Assembly: GCA_949299115.1 (NCBI GenBank)
Contig: CASFZH010000001.1
Location: 30,361-94,360, forward strand
Direction: 5' to 3'
Length of the DNA stretch: 64,000 nt
Source: an uncultured Helicobacter sp.
GTDB lineage: Bacteria; Campylobacterota; Campylobacteria; Campylobacterales; Helicobacteraceae
The position numbers and the translations under genes were made by a program. Shown here piece after piece: positions 38,031 through 46,946 of this stretch (positions are counted from its first letter, which is position 1; each line of letters starts with the position of its first letter). The notes under the pieces were generated by a model. That model was not told where the DNA came from. It was given only the letters and a program-made list of their open reading frames with translations, and did no database searches.

Positions 38031-38082
38031 GATAATATCTATAGATAGCATTCATGAAAAATTTTATAATAAGGATTAAGAA

Positions 38083-39492
38083 ATGATACAACGTTACGCT
38101 AGAGAAAAAATGAAAAAACTTTGGGATATGGAAGCGAAATATAGTGCATGGCTAGAGGTAGAAAAGGCGTTAGTGCGTGGGTGGAATAAGCTAGGACTCA
38201 TTCCAGATTCTGATTGTGAGAAAATCTGCAAAAATGCACGCTTTGACATCACTAGAATCGATGAGATAGAAGCGATAACCAAGCATGACCTCATCGCCTT
38301 TACCACGAGTGTGGCAGAATCTCTAGGTGAGGAGTCGCGGTGGTTTCATTATGGAATCACTTCAAGCGATACGATTGATACCGCTGTGGCATTGCAAATG
38401 CGAGATTCACTCAAAATCATCATCGATGATGTTAAGGAACTAAGAGAGGCGATAAAACGCAGGGCGTATGAGCATAAAGACACACTTATGGTAGGACGCA
38501 GTCATGGGATACATGGCGAACCTATCACCTTTGGGCTTGTGTGTGCGATATGGTATGATGAGATGACGCGGCATGTAAAGGCGCTAGAATCTACGCTAGA
38601 AGTCATAAGTGTGGGAAAAATTAGCGGTGCTATGGGAAATCTAGCCCACACGCCCATAGAGCTAGAAGAGCTTGTGTGTGCGGACTTAGGTTTGCAGGCT
38701 GCCCCAGCGAGCAATCAAGTCATTCAGCGTGATAGATACGCAAGGCTTATAAGTGATTTAGCCCTTTTGGCTAGTAGCTGTGAGAAAATCGCGGTTGAGA
38801 TTCGGCATTTGCAACGCACAGAGGTGTATGAGGCAGAGGAGTATTTTAGCGAGGGGCAAAAAGGCAGCTCTGCTATGCCACACAAACGCAATCCCGTTTT
38901 AAGCGAGAATATCACGGGGCTTTGTCGCGTGATACGGGGCTTTGTGATACCCGCTATGGAGAATGTCGCGCTGTGGCATGAGCGAGATATTAGCCACTCT
39001 AGCGTGGAGCGATTTATTTTGCCAGACTCCTTTATCACGACAGATTTTATGCTAGGGAGGCTAACGGGACTCATCGATAAGCTTGTCGTGTATCCTAAAA
39101 ATATGCTAAAAAATCTCAATCTAACCGGCGGACTTGTCTTTTCACAGAGAATCTTGCTAGAGCTGCCTAAATGCGGGGTAAGCCGCGAGGATGCTTATAA
39201 AATCGTGCAACGCAACGCAATGAAAGTGTGGAAATCTTTGCAAGAGGGACAAGCGGTGGTAAATGAGAGGGGCGAATCCTTATATCTGCAATATCTTTTA
39301 GATGATAGTGAGCTTGTGGGGCTACTTTCAAAAGGTGGCACAAAGGGCGGTATAGAATCTAAGACAGAATCTGGGGTAGAATCTAAGAGTGGTGAAGCGG
39401 TGATTCGCGAATGCTTTGATTATAGCTACTATACTAAGAATGTAGATTCTATCTTTAAGCGGGTGTTTGGGGAATCTACAAAAGCAAATTAA
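38083..39492 (+). CDS. purB: Adenylosuccinate lyase
   Basis: A 469-residue homotetrameric enzyme acting twice in purine synthesis (SAICAR and adenylosuccinate cleavage). The signature GSSAMPHKRNP lies near residues 263-273, with SSDTIDTAVALQ and GRSHGIHGEP upstream. The start follows AAGGATT. The C-terminal 60 residues contain a low-complexity GTKGGIESKTESGVESKS segment before the conserved CFDYSYYTKNVDSIFKRVF end. This gene is visibly richer in G and C than its R-M neighbours. A damaged copy of its 3' part lies 3 kb downstream (42151-42306). Confidence 0.96.
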   Translation: MIQRYAREKMKKLWDMEAKYSAWLEVEKALVRGWNKLGLIPDSDCEKICKNARFDITRIDEIEAITKHDLIAFTTSVAESLGEESRWFHYGITSSDTIDTAVALQMRDSLKIIIDDVKELREAIKRRAYEHKDTLMVGRSHGIHGEPITFGLVCAIWYDEMTRHVKALESTLEVISVGKISGAMGNLAHTPIELEELVCADLGLQAAPASNQVIQRDRYARLISDLALLASSCEKIAVEIRHLQRTEVYEAEEYFSEGQKGSSAMPHKRNPVLSENITGLCRVIRGFVIPAMENVALWHERDISHSSVERFILPDSFITTDFMLGRLTGLIDKLVVYPKNMLKNLNLTGGLVFSQRILLELPKCGVSREDAYKIVQRNAMKVWKSLQEGQAVVNERGESLYLQYLLDDSELVGLLSKGGTKGGIESKTESGVESKSGEAVIRECFDYSYYTKNVDSIFKRVFGESTKAN

Positions 39493-39503
39493 AGAGCATA
39501 GTT

Positions 39504-40199
39504 ATGAAACCTTATGAGAAAATATCTATAAATTTTAAAAGTTTCTTAAAAGCACAAGGACAAGAAGCGTATAAGAATCTCAAGGTATTTTTTGACACAC
39601 AAAAACAAGAATTTTATAATGAAAAAATTGCGGAATTACAAAATAATGGTATAGAGAAACAAGAGGTTATCATTAAAGCAAGGCAAGGCTGGGTAAGTGT
39701 GATAGGCAGGGCTTTAGAGCTTGTCATAGAGACTTTAATAAAAGATTTTTGCCATACATATAGCATTAAAACAACAAATGATAAAATCCTGCGTTCTAAA
39801 AAACTCTCCAGCGAGCTAGATTCTGTCAAAAGGGCTTTATTGGTGCATTTTGGAGAATATAGTCTTTTGCCTGATGGCGACATTATCCTTTATAAAACAG
39901 AGCCTCAAATTAAAGTTTTAGCCATTTTATCCATTAAAAATTCCTTTAGAGAGCGTTATACAGAAACGCCTTATTGGAAACTTAAACTCAAAGAATCTGC
40001 TCTTACACAGCATATCAAAGTCTTTATGATAACGCCTGATAATGATGATGAAATAAGCTTTTGTGAGAATCCAAAAAAGCCACGCATTGTTATGGAATAC
40101 GAGCTAGATGGAATCTATCTAGCAAAAAGTGAGTATGATGAAAGCCCTAAGATTAAAGGTATAGAATCTTTGATACAAGACTTAGAGAGGCTTTTATGA
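39504..40199 (+). CDS. BsaWI-like type II restriction endonuclease
   Basis: A 231-residue protein. The core LLPDGDIILYKTE (D124, D126) followed by VLAILSIKNSFRERYTETPYWK (S143-x-K145, E150, E154) resembles the catalytic region of BsaWI-type enzymes of the CCGG-cutting PD-(D/E)xK group. The helical N-terminus fits that family. It starts 11 bases after the purB stop and overlaps the next methyltransferase by four bases, the classic layout of a type II R-M pair. WCCGGW or a related site is a guess from family resemblance. Confidence 0.7.
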   Translation: MKPYEKISINFKSFLKAQGQEAYKNLKVFFDTQKQEFYNEKIAELQNNGIEKQEVIIKARQGWVSVIGRALELVIETLIKDFCHTYSIKTTNDKILRSKKLSSELDSVKRALLVHFGEYSLLPDGDIILYKTEPQIKVLAILSIKNSFRERYTETPYWKLKLKESALTQHIKVFMITPDNDDEISFCENPKKPRIVMEYELDGIYLAKSEYDESPKIKGIESLIQDLERLL

Positions 40200-40987
40200 C
40201 ACAAGTTGTTAAACCTATTAGCACACTTAAAGAATATATGCAACTCAATGATTGCGTATTGTTTCAAGGTGATGTTTTGTGCAGAAATAATTTCAGAGAA
40301 TCTTTTTTTGACTTAGGTATAACTTCACCACCATATAATGTAGGTATTTCGTATAAATCAAATGAAGATTCTCAAAGCTATGAGGAATATTTGGCATTTT
40401 GTAAAAAATGGCTAAAAAACTGCTACTTTTGGGCAAAAAATGGAGCAAGATTCTGTCTTAATATCCCACTTGATAAAAACAAAGGTGGACAGCAAAGCGT
40501 AGGAGCGGATATAACGCATATTGCAAAAAGTGTGGGCTGGCAATACCACAGCACGATTGTATGGAATGAAGGAAATATCTCAAGACGCACAGCGTGGGGG
40601 AGTTGGCTATCTGCCTCTGCACCTTATGTGATTGCCCCTGTGGAGCTTATCCTTGTGCTATATAAAGGAGAATGGAAAAAGCAAGTCAAAGGGAAGAGTG
40701 ATATAACAAAAGAGGAATTTATGGCTTGGACAAATGGCTTATGGACTTTCAATGGTGAATCTAAAAAGCGTATAGGACACCCTGCCCCATTTCCTAGAGA
40801 GCTGCCTAAGCGGTGCATAAAGCTTTTTTCCTTTGTGGGCGATGTGGTATTTGATCCTTTTTGTGGTAGCGGCACAACACTTTTAGAAGCAGATTTTAAT
40901 AAACGCAAAGGAGTTGGGCTAGAGCTTGATAGAGAATATTGTGAGTTGATTGGCAAAAGGTTGGTAGAGAATGCGAGATTGTTGTAA
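40196..40987 (+). CDS. Type II DNA methyltransferase, beta-class (N4-cytosine or N6-adenine)
   Basis: A 263-residue enzyme with the catalytic motif TSPPYN (43-48) before the SAM motif DPFCGSGTT (220-228), the beta-class order. Between them lie WNEGNISRRTAWGSW and HPAPFPRELPKRCIKLFS. The TSPPY form is more common in N4-cytosine enzymes. It overlaps the upstream endonuclease gene by four bases and is its likely protective partner. Its domain is similar to the N-terminal half of the fused methyltransferase at 44452 (shared TAWGSW, FxAWT, HPAPxPxEL blocks). Confidence 0.88.
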   Translation: MTQVVKPISTLKEYMQLNDCVLFQGDVLCRNNFRESFFDLGITSPPYNVGISYKSNEDSQSYEEYLAFCKKWLKNCYFWAKNGARFCLNIPLDKNKGGQQSVGADITHIAKSVGWQYHSTIVWNEGNISRRTAWGSWLSASAPYVIAPVELILVLYKGEWKKQVKGKSDITKEEFMAWTNGLWTFNGESKKRIGHPAPFPRELPKRCIKLFSFVGDVVFDPFCGSGTTLLEADFNKRKGVGLELDREYCELIGKRLVENARLL

Positions 40988-41108
40988 AAAAATGAGTTTC
41001 AATTAATATGCCGACAATGTTATAGAAAGTTTAAGCTTTTAGTTAACAAAAACAATATAGAATACTAAAGTTTCAAATTCTAGGATTTAAGATTTTAAAA
41101 GGATTCCA

Positions 41109-42026
41109 ATGCAAACAACATTAACAATCAAGCAAAAAACAATCAAGCAAAATGAATTGAAAAAAGGTGATATACTGCTGTTTTCGGTAGTTAAAGGCGA
41201 TTTAGAATCAGAAATAATAGGACTACTCACAAACGCACCAGTAAGCCATACTGCTATGCTCTATGATGATACACACATAGTGGAAGAAACTCCCCCTAGT
41301 GCCACTATCAACAATCTAGCCGAACGGATAAAGGATAGGGATATATATGTAATGCGGTTAAAAAATAGTGAGGATTTGTCATCTGTCATTGACATAGCCG
41401 ATGGATATGTCAAGGAAAACCTACCATACGCTAGTAATGCCTTGCCATTCATTGGGCTGTATATGATAGGCAAAAGATTTATCTTTACCGATAAAAAGCA
41501 AAAGTTATATTGCAAATTATTGGAATATGCTTTAGCCACACTGATAGATATTAACAATCACAAAAAATATGGTGGCAAAACCCCTATGATGTGTTCACAG
41601 TTTGCCTATCATTGCTACAAAAAATCTGGGCATAAAAATAAAATCGATGTAAATAGCGACATGAGTGGGACGATTTTGTCTACAATAAAAAAATGCGATG
41701 CAAATACAATGTTGCAAAATATGCCCCCAAAAGAGAGATATACCATGCCAAGTCAAAGTGAAATCAATAAACTACTAAAGGATTTCTGTGATGAGCTAAA
41801 AAATAACGATAAAAATCCCCAAGCTTTAAATGATACGCTTTTAAGTGACGAACTCATACTTAAAACCTACGAATTCATTACTTGCTTTGTAGAGGTATTT
41901 GCCCAAAACAATAATAGTAATGGCATCTTTGACAAACTAGAAGAGTTGCATGAGTATTTTATTTCGCCTAGTGATTTGCTGTACAATACAACCAATTTAG
42001 AGTTTAAGGGAATGTTAGAACATTAA
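41109..42026 (+). CDS. YiiX/YebB-like NlpC/P60-family cysteine hydrolase
   Basis: A 305-residue protein. The N-terminal 200 residues match the permuted NlpC/P60 fold of YiiX-type enzymes: LKKGDILLFSV, His47 in APVSHTAMLYDD, Glu59/60, and the nucleophile Cys162 in MMCSQFAYHCYKKSG. The C-terminal 100 residues are acidic and helical with no known motif. There is no signal peptide, so it acts in the cytosol or leaves by another route. Family members cleave peptides, amides or lipids. It lies within the R-M island with its own AAAAGGA site; whether it has a defence role is unknown. Confidence 0.75.
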   Translation: MQTTLTIKQKTIKQNELKKGDILLFSVVKGDLESEIIGLLTNAPVSHTAMLYDDTHIVEETPPSATINNLAERIKDRDIYVMRLKNSEDLSSVIDIADGYVKENLPYASNALPFIGLYMIGKRFIFTDKKQKLYCKLLEYALATLIDINNHKKYGGKTPMMCSQFAYHCYKKSGHKNKIDVNSDMSGTILSTIKKCDANTMLQNMPPKERYTMPSQSEINKLLKDFCDELKNNDKNPQALNDTLLSDELILKTYEFITCFVEVFAQNNNSNGIFDKLEELHEYFISPSDLLYNTTNLEFKGMLEH

Positions 42027-42150
42027 AAAAAATAACAGGAAAAATCGATGAAAAATTTTTTTTGATTAAAAGATTCCTTAAATAGCTGTCCGTTTTTGTA
42101 AGCAGTATGTGCCAGAGATTCTGTATTCTCTACTAAAAGAGCTAAAAATA

Positions 42151-42350
42151 GCTATAAAATCGTGCAACGCAATGCGATGAAAGTATGGCAAAGCTTACAA
42201 GAGGGTAGGCAAGCGGTGGTAAATGAGAGGGGTGAATCCTTATATCTGCAATATCTTTTGAGCGATAGTGGGCTTGTGGGGCTACTTTCAAAAGAGGGAA
42301 CAAAAAGCAGTAGCCCTAAAGATTCTAAGGGTGTAGATTCTAGCGGTGGC
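42151..42350 (+). pseudogene. purB: Remnant of a second purB 3' end
   Basis: From CTATAAAATCGTGCAACGC onward the sequence follows purB 39193-39349 closely (RNAMKVW.SLQEG, NERGESLYLQYLL, GLVGLLSK), with scattered substitutions and one extra codon. It then runs into a Ser/Lys/Asp-rich stretch like the purB C-terminal linker and breaks off near 42350 before the conserved purB end. It is in frame with the following methyltransferase, so automated callers may fuse them. The divergence argues for import from a related strain rather than a fresh duplication. Confidence 0.85.
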
Positions 42351-42386
42351 ATCGAGTTATCTAATCACATATATAAAAGAGAATCT

Positions 42387-43709
42387 ATGACGCTTACACA
42401 ATCTACTTTAAACACATCTCATACTATACACGATAAAACTATCGCTAATACCCAAAGCAACACTACAAAATACGATTTTCTAGGACAATCCTATGCCTCA
42501 ATGTATCCAAATTTACATAAATATCCTGCTACTATGCTACCTCAAATTGGACTAGAACTTCTTAGGGATTTTAAAGTAAAAAAGACAAATTTACTAGACC
42601 CATATTGTGGGAGTGGCTCTAGCTTTATCAGTGGGATAGAATATGGCATGACACATTTTGTAGGCTTTGATTTAAATCCTTTAGCAATACGCATTGCTAA
42701 GGCAAAGCTAATCTTTATAGAATCCAAGTATCTCTTAGAGGAAAAAGGAAAGCTGTTGCACCAAATCCATAAAAAGCATACGATGCCCTTAGATTCTAAT
42801 CCATTAGAAAATATCACAAATCTTGATTTTTGGATAGAAAAAGAGGCTCAAGAAAGTTTAGTGCATATCTTTTCTTGCATTCAGCAATATAGTGATGAAA
42901 ATGTGCAAAATCTTTTTATCCTTGCCTTTAGTGAAACCCTGCGAGAAGTAAGCTACACAAGAAACAATGAATTTAAGCTTTTTAGAATGAAAGAGCATGA
43001 AACTTATAAGCCAGATACATATAAGGTTTTCATAAAAAATATGGAATCTCTTATCAAGAATTATTTAGACTTTTATCAACCAAAATTGCATTCTCTATCT
43101 TTTAAGCTTATAAATTCGAGTTTTACCAATACTCAACAAAAATTTGATTGCATTCTCACAAGCCCACCTTATGGAGATTCTAAAACCACAGTGGCGTATG
43201 GTCAATTTAGCACTTTCATTAATGAGTGGCTTGGGTTTAGGGAAGCTAGAAAGCTAGATTCTAAACTTATGGGAGGAAAAAAGGCTAGAAGTCTCTATCA
43301 AAGAGGCGTAATGCGTGAGTGTATCACAAAAATTAGCAAACAAGATTCTAAAAGAGCCTTAGAGATTTCTAGCTTTTATTTTGACTTGGAAAAAAGCATT
43401 CAAAATGTGGCAGATTCTATAAATATCGGTGGTAAAGTCTTTTATGTAGTTGGTAATCGCAGGGTTAAAAATATTGAACTTCCCACTGACAAATTTATCA
43501 CTGAAGCATTTTGCAAAAATGGCTTTACACATTTAGAGACTATAAAGCGAAAAATCTCTAATAAATCAATGCCACTTAGAAACTCACCGACAAACAAGAC
43601 AGGCATTTTATCAAACACAATGAATGAAGAATATATTGTAGTGTGCGAGGAATTGATTTTAAATAGATTCTGTTTAAGTGCCTTGATTATGAAAGATTAT
43701 ATCATGTAG
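42387..43709 (+). CDS. DNA methyltransferase, SAM motif first (DPYCGSGSS ... TSPPYG)
   Basis: A 440-residue enzyme if started at ATG 42387. A GTG at 42162 would add 75 codons, but those translate the broken purB copy, so I reject it. SAM motif DPYCGSGSS is near residues 71-79, followed by FVGFDLNPLAIRIAKAKL; catalytic TSPPYGDSKTTVAYGQFS starts near 258. Order and motifs are of the gamma/N4-cytosine kind. It resembles the C-terminal half of the fused enzyme at 44452. No endonuclease gene is directly attached, so it may be an orphan methyltransferase. The ribosome binding site is weak. Confidence 0.82.
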   Translation: MTLTQSTLNTSHTIHDKTIANTQSNTTKYDFLGQSYASMYPNLHKYPATMLPQIGLELLRDFKVKKTNLLDPYCGSGSSFISGIEYGMTHFVGFDLNPLAIRIAKAKLIFIESKYLLEEKGKLLHQIHKKHTMPLDSNPLENITNLDFWIEKEAQESLVHIFSCIQQYSDENVQNLFILAFSETLREVSYTRNNEFKLFRMKEHETYKPDTYKVFIKNMESLIKNYLDFYQPKLHSLSFKLINSSFTNTQQKFDCILTSPPYGDSKTTVAYGQFSTFINEWLGFREARKLDSKLMGGKKARSLYQRGVMRECITKISKQDSKRALEISSFYFDLEKSIQNVADSINIGGKVFYVVGNRRVKNIELPTDKFITEAFCKNGFTHLETIKRKISNKSMPLRNSPTNKTGILSNTMNEEYIVVCEELILNRFCLSALIMKDYIM

Positions 43710-43711
43710 TA

Positions 43712-44275
43712 TTACTTGCTCTTTAGATATTTTTTCTTAAATCGCTCAAAATCTTTTTCCCACCTTTCTTGGCTATTATCTTTTAGATATTTTGATACAT
43801 ATTTTATACATCGCTCTTGTGGGACTAAAGAGAAATTAGGATTATATATAAAAAATCCTATTCTAATACTGCTTTCTACACAATAAATAGTATTAGCCTT
43901 TGCCTCAAAGCTAAATGTGTGTCTGGATTCTGTCTTGGCATAAAGAGTAATATGACCTGGGTCAATGTCAGTAAAATAGGCACTAGATATATGAGACTTT
44001 GCTAGAAATTGAGCATTAGCCCAATTTGGCTTCTTTGCATCAAAGTCATCGGTATTAAAAATGCTGATATAGTAATTTGTTATAAATCCAAACGGTGTTC
44101 CTATTCTGTATGTGTAGATTCTTGCCTTATTTTCTGGTGGATTTTGTAGCTTGGAATCGGCATTATCAATGCGAAAACCATATTCTTTATGTGGGTCATA
44201 TTTTGGGATACTACAACCTAGCATAAAAATACCAGCAAAACTCATTATTATGTAAAAATATTGCATTATTTTCAT
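43712..44275 (-). CDS. Putative lipoprotein, DUF2846-like
   Basis: A 187-residue protein with a type II signal (hydrophobic core then FMLGC, Cys21). The mature part includes ARIYTYRIGTPFG, an IDPGHITLYAKTE strand region and FEAKANTIYCVESSIRIG, a pattern of the DUF2846 lipoprotein family. It ends in a basic helix. Start ATG with AAGGA. It is the only minus-strand gene in the island, wedged between two methyltransferase genes with two bases before the stop of one of them. Function unknown. Confidence 0.75.
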   Translation of the reverse strand: MKIMQYFYIIMSFAGIFMLGCSIPKYDPHKEYGFRIDNADSKLQNPPENKARIYTYRIGTPFGFITNYYISIFNTDDFDAKKPNWANAQFLAKSHISSAYFTDIDPGHITLYAKTESRHTFSFEAKANTIYCVESSIRIGFFIYNPNFSLVPQERCIKYVSKYLKDNSQERWEKDFERFKKKYLKSK

Positions 44276-44451
44276 AAAATATCCTTAATTTTCAAATATC
44301 TTTAATTTTTATGGTAAAAGATTATCGCTGAAAAATTTATAGACTTACCCATTATAGCATAAAGCATATAAGTATTATAAAAATCAATCATAATCTTTAC
44401 TTTTGCTTATAGAAAAGTAGAAAGTATGTAAGCTTAAGCTATACTACGATT

Positions 44452-46890
44452 ATGTATTTATCTCCAAGAAGTTTAGGCAAAAAGAATGGACAATGCTCTA
44501 CAAAGCAAGAAATCTTATGTGGTGATAGCTTTTCTATCTTAAAAAATCATATTGGCAGTGAATGTGTAGACATAATCATCACAAGTCCACCCTATAATGC
44601 TGCCCATAAATACGATTGTTATAATGATGATTTAGAATTTACGCATTATTTAGATTCTATGAAAGCTATCTTTAGCGAATGCTACCGTGTGTTAAAGATA
44701 GGTGGTAGAATCTGTGTCAATGTGCCTTTTGCTGTGAAAAATAAAGAATCAAAAGAGGTAAGATTTTTATCCGTACATATTATGCAGATTCTAAACACAA
44801 TAGGCTTTAAAGAATTTGAGCTTATTACTTGGCATAAGGGCAAAGACATTCGACATTTTCAGGGAAATAATACGGCATGGGGAAGTTGGAAAAGCCCCTC
44901 TTGCCCATCTTTTAGACCGCTTGGTGAAGCGGTGCTAGTCTTTTATAAAGAGCATAGAATCCACAAAGGTGATTTAACAAAAAGCGACATAAGTGCCGAA
45001 GAATTTAAAGCATGGACAAAAAATATGTGGTATTTTGATAAGGATAAAGAATTGCAAAATATCCAAGATTGCAATAGACAACAAAGAGTAGATTTTAAAG
45101 AATATATAAATAATCAAATCTACGCATTAGATTCTAAAGACCATATCGATATTGATACAGGACAAGTCTTTCCTAACGTGCTTTGTGTAAGCAATAATGC
45201 GAAAAAGGACTTACACCCAGCACCTTATCCAGAGGAGCTAATAGAAAGGCTTTTGAAATTGTATTCCTATCAAGATGATATTGTGCTAGACCCCTTTCTT
45301 GGCACAGGCACAACGGTAGTAGTGGCACAAAGACTAAAAAGGCAATTTATCGGCATTGAGCTATCAAAGAAATATTGCAAAGAGGCTCTACAAAGACTTA
45401 ATGAAAACCCCCTATCTATAAAAACCCTAAATTCCACAATGCTATCACAAGCTAGATACAAAACAAAAGACAACAAAGAATCTAAGCAAAATAAGACTTT
45501 TAAAAAATCTCTTGATAACAATAAAAAGCCCATTTCAAGCTCTGCTTACCTTGATACACACTACCTGAACACACACTGCCTTGATACACACGATACTATA
45601 CTACTTCTCAAATCCTTTGATACAAACTTTGAAAGCCTTGTGAATAGCAGTGATTCTAGCGGTAGTCTCAGTGAGATTTTCCCTTATAAAGAAGGCTTTA
45701 GCCCATATCTCTTAAGCGCTTTAGCACAGAAATATCATTGCAATAGAGAATCTCTTTTTGACCCCTTTTGTGGTGTGGGGAGTAGTTTTATGGATTATTC
45801 AATAAAGCAATGCTATGGCTTTGATACCAATCCTTTGGCTTTCCATATTGCAAAAGCAAAGCTAGAAAAATTAGATTCTAAGAATTTACAAAAGGCAAGA
45901 GATATTGTGAAAAATTTTCACTATCAAAAAAATATGTTTGCTTTGCAAGATTCTGTGCCTAAAAGCCACACAGAATCTCGAAGCATAAAAAATCTCCGCC
46001 TAGATTCTGTATATAAACTGCCACAATGGGAATCTTTTGGTAAATATGCCAATGCTGAAAAATATACCACTATTATGCACTTTATAGAATCTTTTAAAGA
46101 GCTAGATTCTAAAACCTATCATTTTATCAAATACCTTGTGATAGCCAATCTCTCGACTATGCTTGATTATAAAAGAGATGGCAATGGGATAAAATATAGA
46201 GAATCTAAGATTACAGATAGTGTAGATTACCTTAAAGAGCTGACATTAAGGGCATTGGAGATAAAAGAAAGGTTTGATTCCACAAATCAAAAAATCTTGC
46301 ATGTAAGAAATGAGTCTTGCATACATCAGAATTTCTATAAAATTCTAGAATCACAAATAGATTGCATTCTCACAAGCCCACCGTATGCTAATCTCTTTGA
46401 TTATTTTGAGATTTATAAAATGGAGCTTTGGGCTAGTGGCTTAGTCAAAAGCTATGAAGAATGGAGAGAGCTAAAAAAGAGTGCTTTACGCAATAATAAA
46501 AATGCAAGATTAGATTCCAAAGATAATATAGATAATGCCCTCTTGCATAGTGCTTTGAAAATGTTACAAGATAAAGGTTTAGAATCTAGCACAAATACTA
46601 TGCTACAAAATTACTTTTATGATATGCAAAAGGTTATGCAAAACTGCTTTAAGATTCTTAAAAATGGGGGATATTTTTTCATCGTTGTAGGAAACTCAAG
46701 CTATAAGGGAATCCCTATAAGAACTGATGAGATTTTAGCACAAGAGGCACAAAAATTGGGCTTTATCTGCGAGGAGATACTTATTGCAAGGAAGCTTAAT
46801 ACCTCAAGCCAGCAAATGAAAATCATAGAATCTAAAGAAAGATTCTATTTGCGAGAAAGCATTATTGTGCTAAGAAAGGGAGAGATATGA
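44452..46890 (+). CDS. Fused double DNA methyltransferase of an HpyAV-like type IIS system
   Basis: An 812-residue protein made of two complete methyltransferases. The N-terminal half is beta-class: TSPPYN (44-49), then DPFLGTGTT (about 280-288). The C-terminal half has the SAM motif first: DPFCGVGSS (about 437-445), then TSPPYA (about 641-646). The linker holds three imperfect 15-base repeats (LDTH/LNTH/LDTH, residues about 366-380). Two heads are needed to protect both strands of an asymmetric site. The following HNH endonuclease gene and the size resemble H. pylori HP0054-HP0053 (HpyAV, CCTTC). No good ribosome binding site is visible before the ATG. Confidence 0.85.
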   Translation: MYLSPRSLGKKNGQCSTKQEILCGDSFSILKNHIGSECVDIIITSPPYNAAHKYDCYNDDLEFTHYLDSMKAIFSECYRVLKIGGRICVNVPFAVKNKESKEVRFLSVHIMQILNTIGFKEFELITWHKGKDIRHFQGNNTAWGSWKSPSCPSFRPLGEAVLVFYKEHRIHKGDLTKSDISAEEFKAWTKNMWYFDKDKELQNIQDCNRQQRVDFKEYINNQIYALDSKDHIDIDTGQVFPNVLCVSNNAKKDLHPAPYPEELIERLLKLYSYQDDIVLDPFLGTGTTVVVAQRLKRQFIGIELSKKYCKEALQRLNENPLSIKTLNSTMLSQARYKTKDNKESKQNKTFKKSLDNNKKPISSSAYLDTHYLNTHCLDTHDTILLLKSFDTNFESLVNSSDSSGSLSEIFPYKEGFSPYLLSALAQKYHCNRESLFDPFCGVGSSFMDYSIKQCYGFDTNPLAFHIAKAKLEKLDSKNLQKARDIVKNFHYQKNMFALQDSVPKSHTESRSIKNLRLDSVYKLPQWESFGKYANAEKYTTIMHFIESFKELDSKTYHFIKYLVIANLSTMLDYKRDGNGIKYRESKITDSVDYLKELTLRALEIKERFDSTNQKILHVRNESCIHQNFYKILESQIDCILTSPPYANLFDYFEIYKMELWASGLVKSYEEWRELKKSALRNNKNARLDSKDNIDNALLHSALKMLQDKGLESSTNTMLQNYFYDMQKVMQNCFKILKNGGYFFIVVGNSSYKGIPIRTDEILAQEAQKLGFICEEILIARKLNTSSQQMKIIESKERFYLRESIIVLRKGEI
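45547..45591 (+). repeat. Three imperfect 15-base repeats in the methyltransferase linker
   Basis: Units TACCTTGATACACAC, TACCTGAACACACAC and TGCCTTGATACACAC encode YLDTH, YLNTH and CLDTH between the two catalytic halves. In-frame copy-number change would alter only linker length. Confidence 0.85.
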
Positions 46891-46946
46891 AACTTTTGGA
46901 AGCTATAAGAAATCTGATTTCTTAATAGTGTTATAAAGGGGATTTA

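Noticed and set aside
42162..42386. 75-codon N-terminal extension of the methyltransferase at 42387
   Set aside because: It translates a damaged purB 3' end that merely stays in frame.
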